Translations under genes and position numbers: made by a program
Notes under the pieces: generated by a model
The model's input: the letters and a program-made list of their open reading frames with translations, nothing else
Databases searched by the model: none
Told to the model about the DNA's origin: nothing
Assembly: GCA_001429255.1 (NCBI GenBank)
Contig: LMJI01000001.1
Location: 1,095,256-1,159,255 of the forward strand
Origin: Cellulomonas sp. Root930
GTDB taxonomy: Bacteria > Actinomycetota > Actinomycetes > Actinomycetales > Cellulomonadaceae
Length of the DNA: 64,000 nucleotides
Direction of reading: 5' to 3'
Shown here: piece after piece, positions 7,425 to 17,206 of the stretch
Layout: the number at the start of each line of letters is the position of its first letter
Position numbering within the stretch: the stretch's first letter is position 1

Positions 7425-9197
7425 ATGACGGACTCCGAACCTCCGCGCGGCGAGAAGCTCCGCATCCTCCTCGGCTTCGCGCGACCGCACCGCCGCGCAC
7501 TGCTCCTGGGCCTCGTGCTCAGCCTCGCGGCCACCGCCATGGGCCTGGCGACGCCGATGGTGACCAAGTGGGTCCTCGACTCGCTGTCGACGGGGGTCAG
7601 CCTCGCGCAGCCGGTCGCGCTGCTGCTGGTGATCCTCGTGCTCGGCTCGGCGATCGGGCTCGCGCAGTGGATCCTCATGGGCACGGTGGCCGAGCGGATC
7701 GTGCTCGACGCGCGCGAGACCCTGGTCCGGCGGTTCCTGCGCGCCACGGTCCCGGCCGTGACGCGGCGCCCCGTCGGTGAGCTGGTCACGCGCACCACCT
7801 CGGACACGCTCCTGCTGCGCGAGGCGGCGTCGTCGAGCCTGGTGAGCCTGGTCAACGGCGTCGTGGCCCTCGTCGGCACCCTGATCCTCATGGCCGTGCT
7901 CGACCTGGTGCTCCTGGCCACGACCATCGGCGCGATCATCGTCGTCGGCATCCTCATGGCGCTGCTGCTGCCCGGGATCGCGAGCTCGCAGCAGGCGGCG
8001 CAGGAGTCGGTCGGACGGCTCGGCGGCACGCTCGAGGGGACGCTGCGGGCGGTCCGGACCGTGAAGTCGAGCCGCGCGGAGGAGCGGCAGGGCGAGCGGA
8101 TCCTGGCGGACGCGCGCGACGCCAAGGACCACTCGGTGCGCGCGGTACGGACGACCGCCGTCGCCTGGACCATCTCCTGGGGCGGGATCCAGCTGGCCAT
8201 CGTGGTGATCCTCGGGCTCGGCGCGTGGCGCGTGTCGGAGGACCTGCTCGCGGTGTCCAGCCTGGTGGCGTTCCTGCTCTACGCGTTCAACATCGTCGGA
8301 CCGATCACCGAGCTGACCCAGGCCTTCACGCAGCTGCAGTCGGGCATCGCGGCCGCCGCACGCATCCGCGAGGTCACCGACATGGACAGCGAGCAGCCCG
8401 TGGCCTCCACCCCGCGCGAGGGCGTCCCCGACGACGCGACGCCGGTGATCGAGCTGCGGAACGTGACCGCCGCGTACGGCCCGGACGCGGAGCCGGCGGT
8501 GCGGGACATCTCGATCACGGTGCCGCGCCGGGGCCACACCGCGCTCGTCGGCCCGTCGGGTGCCGGCAAGACGACGGTGTTCTCCCTGCTGCTGCGCTTC
8601 CTCGAGCCGCAGTACGGCGAGCTGCTGCTGGACGGCCGCCCGTTCGCCGAGATCGGGCACGACCGGCTGCGCGAGCGGTTCGCCTACGTGGAGCAGGAGA
8701 CGCCGATCGTGCCCGGCTCGATCCGCGACAACCTGGTGTTCAGCGCGCCCGACGCCACGGACGAGGAGCTGGACCGGGTGCTCGCGGCGGTCCGGCTGGA
8801 CGGGGCGTTCGACGCGCTCCCCGAGGGGTTGGACACGTCGCTGACCTCGACGTCCGTCTCCGGCGGCCAGCGGCAGCGCATCGCCCTGGCCCGGGCGATC
8901 CTCAAGGCGCCGGACGTGCTGCTGCTCGACGAGGCGACCGCCCAGGTGGACGGACTCACGGAGTCGGCGATCCACGACTGCATCCGAGACCTGGCGTCGC
9001 GCGGGGCGGTCGTGACGGTCGCGCACCGGCTGTCCACGGTGCTCGACGCCGACACGATCCTCGTGATGGAGGACGGCGCGGTCCGGGCCCGCGGCACGCA
9101 CGAGGAGCTGCTGGCGACCGACGCGCTGTACCGCGACCTCGTCGAGGCGCTGCGCATCGGGGTGGAGCTGCCGGGCCGCGAGAGCGTCGGCGTGTAG
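7425..9197 (+). CDS. ABC exporter half-transporter, multidrug type
   Basis: A 590-residue fused membrane/ATPase protein of the B-type exporter family. Six membrane segments lie within residues 1-300, with the long cytoplasmic coil typical of the fold. The ATPase has Walker A GPSGAGKTT (about 375), the signature VSGGQRQR (about 477), Walker B VLLLDEAT and the H-loop AHRLS. It should act as a homodimer and export a hydrophobic compound or peptide. Start: ATG 7425 has GGAGG only one base away, too close for normal use; ATG 7398 in the same frame, inside the operator, is the alternative and would add nine residues. Regulated by the divergent TetR gene. Confidence 0.92.
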   Translation: MTDSEPPRGEKLRILLGFARPHRRALLLGLVLSLAATAMGLATPMVTKWVLDSLSTGVSLAQPVALLLVILVLGSAIGLAQWILMGTVAERIVLDARETLVRRFLRATVPAVTRRPVGELVTRTTSDTLLLREAASSSLVSLVNGVVALVGTLILMAVLDLVLLATTIGAIIVVGILMALLLPGIASSQQAAQESVGRLGGTLEGTLRAVRTVKSSRAEERQGERILADARDAKDHSVRAVRTTAVAWTISWGGIQLAIVVILGLGAWRVSEDLLAVSSLVAFLLYAFNIVGPITELTQAFTQLQSGIAAAARIREVTDMDSEQPVASTPREGVPDDATPVIELRNVTAAYGPDAEPAVRDISITVPRRGHTALVGPSGAGKTTVFSLLLRFLEPQYGELLLDGRPFAEIGHDRLRERFAYVEQETPIVPGSIRDNLVFSAPDATDEELDRVLAAVRLDGAFDALPEGLDTSLTSTSVSGGQRQRIALARAILKAPDVLLLDEATAQVDGLTESAIHDCIRDLASRGAVVTVAHRLSTVLDADTILVMEDGAVRARGTHEELLATDALYRDLVEALRIGVELPGRESVGV

Positions 9198-9208
9198 CCC
9201 TCAAGATG

Positions 9209-9222
9209 CTCAGCATGCTGAG
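9209..9222. promoter_or_regulatory. Perfect 14-base palindrome before the TspO-like gene
   Basis: CTCAGCATGCTGAG is an exact palindrome followed by TTTT. It begins 12 bases after the exporter stop codon and ends 18 bases before the next ATG. It could be an operator for the TspO-like gene or a stub of a terminator; the absence of a loop and the position favour an operator. Confidence 0.45.
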
Positions 9223-9240
9223 TTTTGGCACGCTGGACGC

Positions 9241-10065
9241 ATGGAGACCCAGAGCACTCTCGTCGACGCCCCCGCCACCACCCGCGACCGGGTCCGCCAG
9301 GTCACGGTCCTGCTCGGGGCGGTCGTCGCGATCGCCGGCGCAGCCGTGGGTTCCGGCGCGTTCGGCGGCCAGCCGATCGCGGAGGCCGCCGGAGGTGCCC
9401 TGTCCGCGACGGCCACACCGCTGGCCCCCGACTCCCCGGCGTTCTCGATCTGGTCCCTGATCTACCTCGGCCTCGGCGTCTTCGCGGTCGTCCAGGCACT
9501 GCCGCGCCAGGGCGCCGACCCGCGGCTGCGTGCCGTCTCGTGGTGGGTGCTGGCGTCCATGCTGCTCAACGCGCTGTGGATCGGGGTCGTTCAGGCGGGC
9601 TCGGTGGGCGGCAGCGTCGTGGTGATCGGCGTGCTGCTGGCCGTCCTCGCGGTGATCTTCGTGCGGCTCGTCCGGATCGCCCACACCGGCGCGGCCACCT
9701 CCGTGATCACCGACACCACCGTCGGCCTCTACCTCGGCTGGGTCAGCGTCGCGACGCTCGCCAACATCGCCGCCTTCCTGGCCGACGCGGGTGCCGGGGA
9801 GCTCGGCCTGGGCGCGACGGCGTGGTCGGTGATCGTGCTCGCCGCCGCGGCGGCGCTGTCGGTGGCGTACGCGGTGGTCGGCCGGACGCGGCCGTCGGTG
9901 ATCGTGCCGATCGGGCTGGCGATGGCGTGGGGGCTGACCTGGATCGGCCTCGGACGCACCACCGGCCCGGTGGTGGACCAGACGGTGGCGACGGCCGCGT
10001 TCGTCGCAGCCGCCGTCGCGCTGCTGGCCCCCGTCGTCACGTCGGTCGCGGCCCGCCGCTGCTGA
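9241..10065 (+). CDS. TspO/MBR-like tryptophan-rich membrane protein
   Basis: A 274-residue membrane protein with seven or eight hydrophobic segments. The motifs FSIWSLIYLGLGVFAVVQALP and LNALWIG, then GLYLGWVSVATLANIAAFL, match long actinobacterial relatives of the TspO/MBR family, which bind tetrapyrroles or act as stress-linked sensors. Its role here is not shown. It follows the exporter by 43 bases across a palindrome and may be separately controlled. The start is ATG 9241; no strong ribosome site is seen. Residues at the C-terminus end with a basic RRC tail. Confidence 0.75.
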   Translation: METQSTLVDAPATTRDRVRQVTVLLGAVVAIAGAAVGSGAFGGQPIAEAAGGALSATATPLAPDSPAFSIWSLIYLGLGVFAVVQALPRQGADPRLRAVSWWVLASMLLNALWIGVVQAGSVGGSVVVIGVLLAVLAVIFVRLVRIAHTGAATSVITDTTVGLYLGWVSVATLANIAAFLADAGAGELGLGATAWSVIVLAAAAALSVAYAVVGRTRPSVIVPIGLAMAWGLTWIGLGRTTGPVVDQTVATAAFVAAAVALLAPVVTSVAARRC

Positions 10066-10121
10066 CGCCCGCGACGGACCACCCTCTCGCGTCGGTGGCC
10101 CGCACAGGGGACGCTGGTCCG

Positions 10122-10415
10122 ATGGAGCTGGAGTTCAGCGGCGAGATCATCTACTGGCGCGGCCCGTCGCCGTTCCACTACGTCCCTGTCCCCGAGGCCG
10201 AGAGCGCGGCGATCAAGGCGGTGTCCTCGCAGGTCAGCTACGGGTGGGGGGTGATCCCCGTGCTCGCGCGCATCGACGACACCGAGTGGGAGACGTCCCT
10301 CTTCCCGAAGGACGGTCGCTACCTGGTGCCGGTCAAGGACATGGTGCGCAAGGCGGAGGTCCTCGACGTCGGCGACACCGTCACGGTACGGCTGCTCCTG
10401 GGTGGGCCCCGCTGA
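10122..10415 (+). CDS. DUF1905 small protein
   Basis: A 97-residue beta-rich protein with the DUF1905 pattern: FSGEIIYWRGPSPFHYVPVPE at the start, a central SYGWGVIPVLARI, and SLFPKDGRYLVPVKDMVRKAE with VLDVGDTVTV at the end. The family folds as a small beta barrel and often occurs fused to or beside YdeI-type domains; no activity is established. A second, more distant DUF1905 gene lies at 48463-48732. It reads in the same direction as the downstream M3 peptidase, 28 bases away, and may be cotranscribed. Confidence 0.85.
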   Translation: MELEFSGEIIYWRGPSPFHYVPVPEAESAAIKAVSSQVSYGWGVIPVLARIDDTEWETSLFPKDGRYLVPVKDMVRKAEVLDVGDTVTVRLLLGGPR

Positions 10416-10443
10416 GGCGTCGCGCGCGGATATCGTCGGGCGC

Positions 10444-12357
<1,914 letters not shown>

Positions 12358-12359
12358 CC

Positions 12360-12662
12360 GTGACCCGCACCGTCCAGCTGCGCCGCTACAACCTCAAGCC
12401 GCACCTGGTCGAGGAGTTCCTCGTCTGGTGGCCGACGCGCCTGGTGCCCGCACGGAGCCCTTTCGGGTTCACGGTCGAGTCGGCCTACCTGAACCGGGAG
12501 ACCGCGGAGTTCACGTGGGCGGTCAGCGCCGAGGGGGACGAGGGCGAGTTCCGCCGGCTCGAGCAGGTGTGGATGAGCTCGCCGGAGCGGACCGCCGTGT
12601 TCGAGGGCATCGACGGGTGGAACGAGTCGACGGTCATCGCGTTCGTCGAGCGGTTCGTCTGA
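12360..12662 (+). CDS. NIPSNAP-like small protein
   Basis: A 100-residue protein starting at GTG 12360, directly after the M3 stop codon. The pattern TRTVQLRRYNLKPHLVEEFLVWW, followed by FGFTVESAYLN and EFTWAVSAEG, is that of ferredoxin-like (dimeric alpha/beta barrel) NIPSNAP proteins, a family without a firm enzymatic role. Many such genes sit beside metabolic enzymes. It is in the same transcript as the oligopeptidase and ends four bases before the convergent beta-lactamase-fold gene. It is too short and variable for a stronger call. Confidence 0.65.
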   Translation: MTRTVQLRRYNLKPHLVEEFLVWWPTRLVPARSPFGFTVESAYLNRETAEFTWAVSAEGDEGEFRRLEQVWMSSPERTAVFEGIDGWNESTVIAFVERFV

Positions 12663-12665
12663 GCG

Positions 12666-13727
12666 TCACCGCGCGAAGGCCGCCGTCCAGAAGTCGGTGA
12701 ACACGGGCGTCGGCTGCGGTGACGTCCACGCGTCGGTGGTCAGCAGGATCGCGACGGTGTCGGTGACCGGATCGGTCCACCACGTCGACCCCAGGCCGCC
12801 GTCCCAGCCGTAGCTGCCGGCGTGCCGACCGTCGGGGAGGTCGGCGAGGAGCACGCCGATGCCGAGCCCCCAGCCCTCGCGGCCCTCTTCGTCGTGCGCG
12901 CCGCCCTGCGCGGTCAGCATGTCCGCCTGCGGAGCCGCCCGCAGGCTCGTCGCGAACGCGTGCAGGTCCGCCACCGTGGAGACCAGACCGGACGCGGCGT
13001 CCGGGAAGGTCGGCGGCCGCGCCCACTGCCCGTCCACCTCGTCGTACACGTCGGCCCCCAGCCACTGCCGGCCGAACCGGCCCAGGCGGTCGGGCGGGAC
13101 GTGGAAGCCGGTGTCCACCATGCCGAGCGGGTCCAGGAGCCGCTCGGCCAGGAGCTCCGGCAGCGGCTGACCCGCCGCGCGCGCCACGAGGACGCCGAGC
13201 ACCTGGGCGCCCGTGTTGTACAGCCAGCGGGCGCCCGGCTGCGCCGCGAGCGGGACGCTCCCCACCACCCGCATCCACTCGTCGGGGGCCGGTGACTGCT
13301 GCGGGGCGGGCGGACCGACCGGCAGCCCGCGCTCCGCCAGGGCGCCGAGGACCGTGCCGGGGAACGGCCCGGCGAAGTCCATGCCGAGCCCGAGCCGGAA
13401 CTCGAGCACGTCCCGCACGGTGATCGGCCGGTCCGCAGGGACGGTGTCGTCGATCGGGCCGGCGGGATCGCGGAGCACGCGGCGGTCGGCGAGCTCCGGG
13501 AGGAGGCTGTCCACGGGGTCGTCCAGGCGGAGCAGCCCGTCGTCGACCAGCTGCATCGCGAGCGCCGCGACCACGGGCTTGGTCACCGACGAGATGCGGA
13601 AGATCGTGTCCGTCGTGCTGATCCCCGCGGCCCCGGTGCTCACGTCCCCTGCCCGGTCCACGAGCCACGCGGCGCCGTGCACCTCACCGGAGCCGACCCG
13701 GTCCTCGACCGCCGTCCTCACGTCCAT
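12666..13727 (-). CDS. Serine hydrolase of the beta-lactamase (class C/EstB) fold
   Basis: A 353-residue protein without a signal peptide. It has the S-x-x-K motif (S47-V-T-K50 in RISSVTKP) and the tyrosine motif YNT at 170, with a C-terminal GSYGWDGGLGSTWWTDP loop that corresponds to the third motif (HxG) region. Such proteins act as esterases, D-amino peptidases or lactam hydrolases rather than true resistance lactamases. Its gene stands alone between a convergent small gene and a divergent lipoprotein gene. The substrate cannot be named. Confidence 0.85.
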   Translation of the reverse strand: MDVRTAVEDRVGSGEVHGAAWLVDRAGDVSTGAAGISTTDTIFRISSVTKPVVAALAMQLVDDGLLRLDDPVDSLLPELADRRVLRDPAGPIDDTVPADRPITVRDVLEFRLGLGMDFAGPFPGTVLGALAERGLPVGPPAPQQSPAPDEWMRVVGSVPLAAQPGARWLYNTGAQVLGVLVARAAGQPLPELLAERLLDPLGMVDTGFHVPPDRLGRFGRQWLGADVYDEVDGQWARPPTFPDAASGLVSTVADLHAFATSLRAAPQADMLTAQGGAHDEEGREGWGLGIGVLLADLPDGRHAGSYGWDGGLGSTWWTDPVTDTVAILLTTDAWTSPQPTPVFTDFWTAAFAR

Positions 13728-13888
13728 CCGCCCACTGTGCCCCGAGGGTCCGACACGCCCTCGCGCACCAGCCGACTGGTCCGATCGGATGATTGCGGTC
13801 GCTCGTGGAGCGTTCCGACGGATGACGGGCCCGGGCCGACCCCATCTCGGGCAGGATCGCCGTCCACGGGACTACTGCAGGGGGCATC

Positions 13889-14248
13889 GTGCGAGTGCGA
13901 CGGACGCTGGCGTCGGCGGTGACGGCGGTGGCTCTCGCGGCCACCGCGGCCGGGTGCATCGACCACCCGCCGGACGCCGCGGAGCTGACGAACGAGAGCG
14001 ACCAGCCCGTGGTGGTGACGTTCGAGGGGTCCGACGAGGTCGTCGAGCTCCCCGCCCGGGCGGGTCGGAGCCTGCCCGGCGACGACTGCGTGGGGACCGG
14101 CATCGTCGTGTCCGCGCAGGACGGCACGGTGCTCGCCTCGTTCGACGGCGGCGCGTGCACCACCACGATCCTCACCGTGCACGACGACGGCGAGGTCACC
14201 GTGCACGACCGCGGTGAGGACGACGATCGGCCGACCCGCGACGAGTGA
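13889..14248 (+). CDS. Small lipoprotein of unknown function
   Basis: A 119-residue protein from GTG 13889, with AGGGGG four bases upstream. Residues 1-23 form a lipoprotein signal with the lipobox TAAGC, so the mature protein starts at C23 and is anchored outside the membrane. The remainder is acidic, has a pair of cysteines (DDCVG and GGACT) likely to form a disulfide, and two short beta-hairpin repeats (VVVTFEG, ILTVHDDGEVTV). The tail is Asp/Glu/Arg-rich. I recognise no family. The gap before it (13728-13888) shows nothing definite. Confidence 0.7.
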   Translation: MRVRRTLASAVTAVALAATAAGCIDHPPDAAELTNESDQPVVVTFEGSDEVVELPARAGRSLPGDDCVGTGIVVSAQDGTVLASFDGGACTTTILTVHDDGEVTVHDRGEDDDRPTRDE

Positions 14249-14273
14249 CCGACCCGAGCGCTAGTTTCGGCTC

Positions 14274-16004
14274 GTGCCACGCCGCGACGACCACTCGGTG
14301 TCACGCCGGCTGCGACTGACTCTCGGGATCGTGGCCGTGCTGGTCGGCGCCGTGCTCGTGGTCCGGCCGTTCTCGTCGCTCGCCGTGCTGGTGGTCGTCG
14401 TCGTGGTCGGGCTGGTGGTGCTCGGCGTCGACGAGCTGGCGGACGGCGACCGGTGGTCGGTGGTCCGCGGCTCGGTGTCCCTGGGTGCCGCGCTCGCGGT
14501 GGTGGTGTGGCCGGGCGTGACGATCCGCGTGCTGGCCCTGGTGGTCGCGGGGGCCCTGATCGTCGACGGCGTGCTCGACCTCGCCCGGTCCCGGGGCGTG
14601 CACGGCACGGCCCGCGCCAACGCGGTGGTCGGGGGTGCCACGGCGATCGTGCTCGGTGTGCTGGCGCTCGCCTGGCCGGACGTGACCGTGCTGGTGGTCG
14701 CCGTCGTCTTCGCGGTGCGGCTGGTGATCGTCGGGGTGCGCGAGATCGTCGCCGGTGCCCGCGGGCAGGACGCCGACCTCGGCCGGCTGTGGCCGCGCCG
14801 GGCGGGTCCTCGCGGTGGGTGGTGGCGGCTGACCGGCTCGGTGCTCGGTGCGCTGGTGGCGCTCGTCCTGGTGCTGGCCGGCGTGGTCGTGCAGCGTGGC
14901 GTGCCCCGACCGGACGCGTTCTACGACCAGCCGGACGACGTCCCGTCCGCCCCCGGACAGCTGCTCCGCAGCGAGCCGTTCACCAGCGACGAGATCCCCG
15001 ACGGCGCCAGGGCGTGGCGGATCCTCTACACGACCACCCGCGACGAGGGGCGCCCGGCGGTCGCCAGCGGACTGGTCGTCGCGCCGGACTCCGCATCGCC
15101 GAGCCCGGTGGTGGCGTGGGCGCACGGGACGACGGGTGTGGCGAGCGGGTGTGCGCCGTCCGTGCTGACCGACGGGCTGGGCGCCGGCGCGATGTTCGTG
15201 CAGGACGACGTCCTCGCGCAGGGCTGGGCCATGGTCGCCCCCGACTACACCGGTCTGGGCACCGAGGGCCCGCACCCCTACCTCATCGGGCTGGGCGAGG
15301 GGCGCTCGGTGCTCGACGCGGTCCGGGCGGCGCACCAGCTCTCCGCCGTCGACCTGGCCGACGAGACCGTCGTGTGGGGGCACTCGCAGGGCGGCCACGC
15401 GGCCCTGTGGACGGGGATGCTCGCGCCGACGTACGCACCCGAGCTGCAGATCGACGGGGTCGCCGCCCTGGCGCCCGCGAGCAACCTGCCGGCGCTGGTG
15501 GACGTCGTGGAGACCGTGACCGCGGGGGAGCTGTTCGCGTCGTACGTGGTGGAGGGCTACACCGCCGAGTACCCCGACGTGAGCTTCGACGAGCTGGTCC
15601 GGCCGGGCGCGCGGATCATCACGCGCGAGATGGCGCAGCGGTGCCTCGCCGAGCCCGGCGTCCTCGTCTCCGTGCTCACCTCGCTGGCCCTGGACAGGCC
15701 GATCTGGTCCGGCGACCCCAGCAGCGGGGTGTTCCTCGACCGCCTGGTCCAGAACGTGCCGTCCGGACGCATCGCCGCGCCGCTGCTCGTGGCTCAGGGG
15801 GCCGACGACGCCCTGGTGACGCCGGCCGCCCAGGGCGCCTACGTCGACGACCGGTGCGCGGCCGGCTACGCGGTCGACTACCGCACCTACGCCGGCCGCG
15901 GTCACGTCCCGCTCGTCGAGGCGGACTCCCCGCTGGTCCCCGAGCTGCTGGCGTGGACCACCGACCGCTTCTCGGGCGAGCCGGCCGCGGACACCTGCCC
16001 CTGA
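14274..16004 (+). CDS. Membrane-anchored lipase: DUF308-like domain fused to secretory lipase
   Basis: A 576-residue fusion. Residues 1-165 carry six hydrophobic segments of the DUF308/HdeD type (LGIVAVLVGAVLVVRPFSSLAVLVVVV), then an Arg/Gly loop and a further membrane segment near 185-205. The rest is an outward-facing alpha/beta hydrolase of the secretory lipase (LIP) type: nucleophile in GHSQGGHA (about S370), acid in GADDALV (about 512) and His in GRGHVPL (about 543), with a lid region YTGLGTEGPHPYL. It would hydrolyse lipids or esters at the cell surface. The two parts usually occur as separate proteins, which makes the fusion notable. It is transcribed alone. Confidence 0.82.
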   Translation: MPRRDDHSVSRRLRLTLGIVAVLVGAVLVVRPFSSLAVLVVVVVVGLVVLGVDELADGDRWSVVRGSVSLGAALAVVVWPGVTIRVLALVVAGALIVDGVLDLARSRGVHGTARANAVVGGATAIVLGVLALAWPDVTVLVVAVVFAVRLVIVGVREIVAGARGQDADLGRLWPRRAGPRGGWWRLTGSVLGALVALVLVLAGVVVQRGVPRPDAFYDQPDDVPSAPGQLLRSEPFTSDEIPDGARAWRILYTTTRDEGRPAVASGLVVAPDSASPSPVVAWAHGTTGVASGCAPSVLTDGLGAGAMFVQDDVLAQGWAMVAPDYTGLGTEGPHPYLIGLGEGRSVLDAVRAAHQLSAVDLADETVVWGHSQGGHAALWTGMLAPTYAPELQIDGVAALAPASNLPALVDVVETVTAGELFASYVVEGYTAEYPDVSFDELVRPGARIITREMAQRCLAEPGVLVSVLTSLALDRPIWSGDPSSGVFLDRLVQNVPSGRIAAPLLVAQGADDALVTPAAQGAYVDDRCAAGYAVDYRTYAGRGHVPLVEADSPLVPELLAWTTDRFSGEPAADTCP

Positions 16005-16005
16005 G

Positions 16006-16284
16006 TCAGTCGAACAGCTCGCCCAGGAAGCCGCCCGGGCGCTTCTTCTTCTTGTAGGAGTCATCGCGGTCACCGCGGTACCGGTCGTCCTCGGGGTACC
16101 GGCTCGGTGGCGGCGCCGGCGCGGTGCGCGAGCCGTAGAACGCGGCCTCGGCGTCCGTGAGCCGCTCGAGCTCCCCGCGGTCCAGGAAGATCCCCCGGCA
16201 GCCGGTGCACTGGTCGATGGTCACGCCGTTGCGCTCGTACGCGCGCATGTCGGATCCGCACTTGGGGCAGACGAGCGGGGTCAT
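16006..16284 (-). CDS. TFIIB-type zinc-ribbon protein
   Basis: A 92-residue protein with one zinc ribbon: CPKCGS at residues 6-11 and CTGCRG at 26-31, followed by IFLDRGELERL, the signature of the zf-TFIIB family of small bacterial proteins. The C-terminal 40 residues are charged and low complexity (RYPEDDRYRGDRDDSYKKKK) and end in GGFLGELFD, a motif commonly seen in this group. No function is established; it may bind nucleic acid. It ends one base from the convergent lipase fusion. Start at ATG 16284. Confidence 0.85.
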   Translation of the reverse strand: MTPLVCPKCGSDMRAYERNGVTIDQCTGCRGIFLDRGELERLTDAEAAFYGSRTAPAPPPSRYPEDDRYRGDRDDSYKKKKRPGGFLGELFD

Positions 16285-16456
16285 GGGGTCTCCGTCCGGA
16301 TGGGGGCTGTCCAGGGTGGAACGACCGGGGCGGCCGGAGGGTTTCCTGTGCCTCGGCCGAAGGGACGACGACGCCGCGGCCCATCGGCCGATGACCGGCA
16401 CGCCGTGGGTGACCAGGCTCGGACCACGACGATCCGCACCTGACGAAGGGGGCCCC

Positions 16457-17206
16457 GTGCCCAGACACGAGTGGCGCATCCCGGCCGGCCTGATCCTGTT
16501 GAGCCTGGTCCCGATCCTGGCCGGCGCGATCCGGTTGGCGGAGCTGGCCGGCAGCCCGGAGGTCAACCCGGGCAATGCGCGGTTCGTCGCGATGCCGGTG
16601 CCGGTGGTCGTGCACATCGTGGCGGCGAGCGTGTTCTGCGTGCTCGGCGCGTTCCAGTTCCACCCCGGGCTGCGGCGCCGGCGTCCGCGGTGGCACCGGC
16701 TGGCCGGCCGCGTGGTGGCCCCCGCCGGGATCGTGGCGGCGCTCGCGGGCCTGTGGATGGCGGTGTTCGCGGAGCTGCCCGCCGGGGACGGTCCCCTGCT
16801 CGAGGCGTTCCGGGTGGTGTTCGGCTCCGCGATGGTCGCGTTCCTCGTGCTCGGCGTCCTGGCCATCCGGCGCCGGGACGTCGTCACGCACAGCGCCTGG
16901 ATGACGCGCGGCTACGCAATCGGCCAGGGCGCCGGCACGCAGGCCGTGCTGTTCATCCCGTGGACGCTCGCCGGGACGGTCGGCGAGACGAGCCGCGCGC
17001 TGATCATGGGTGCGGCGTGGGTGCTCAACCTCGCTGTGGCGGAGTGGATCATCCGCCGGCGTCGGCGTCCTGACCGGGCAGCCACCCGCCCGGTCAGGAC
17101 GACCGCGGTCAGCTCCGCGGCAGCGCGCCCGGCAACGGCGGGACGACCGGCGGCAGCGGACGGTCCGGTGCCGCACGGCGTTCCGCGGTACCGAGCGGCA
17201 CCGTGA
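16457..17206 (+). CDS. DUF2306-type four-to-six-helix membrane protein
   Basis: A 249-residue membrane protein starting at GTG 16457, with AAGGGGG four bases upstream. Segments IPAGLILLSLVPILAGAIRL, VVVHIVAASVFCVLGAFQF, a conserved RWHRLAGR loop, and HSAWMTRGYAIGQGAGTQ match DUF2306, a haem-associated-looking membrane family with conserved histidines but no known reaction. The last 42 residues, after RRRRRP, run through a strong hairpin and 98 bases into the convergent gene at 17109, and are Ala/Pro-rich. The family part ends at about 17075, so the tail may be a recent read-through after loss of the original stop. Confidence 0.72.
   Translation: MPRHEWRIPAGLILLSLVPILAGAIRLAELAGSPEVNPGNARFVAMPVPVVVHIVAASVFCVLGAFQFHPGLRRRRPRWHRLAGRVVAPAGIVAALAGLWMAVFAELPAGDGPLLEAFRVVFGSAMVAFLVLGVLAIRRRDVVTHSAWMTRGYAIGQGAGTQAVLFIPWTLAGTVGETSRALIMGAAWVLNLAVAEWIIRRRRRPDRAATRPVRTTAVSSAAARPATAGRPAAADGPVPHGVPRYRAAP
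17066..17101. terminator. Hairpin terminator between convergent genes
   Basis: Fourteen-base arms (CGTCCTGACCGGGC and its complement) with an eight-base loop lie just past the stop codon of the TAP-type hydrolase. The structure lies inside the last codons of the DUF2306 frame, which supports the view that the natural end of that gene was near here. Confidence 0.75.

Noticed and set aside
12666..13727. Class C beta-lactamase resistance gene
   Set aside because: There is no signal peptide, and the third (KTG) motif is not clear; the protein belongs to the broad EstB-like hydrolase group.
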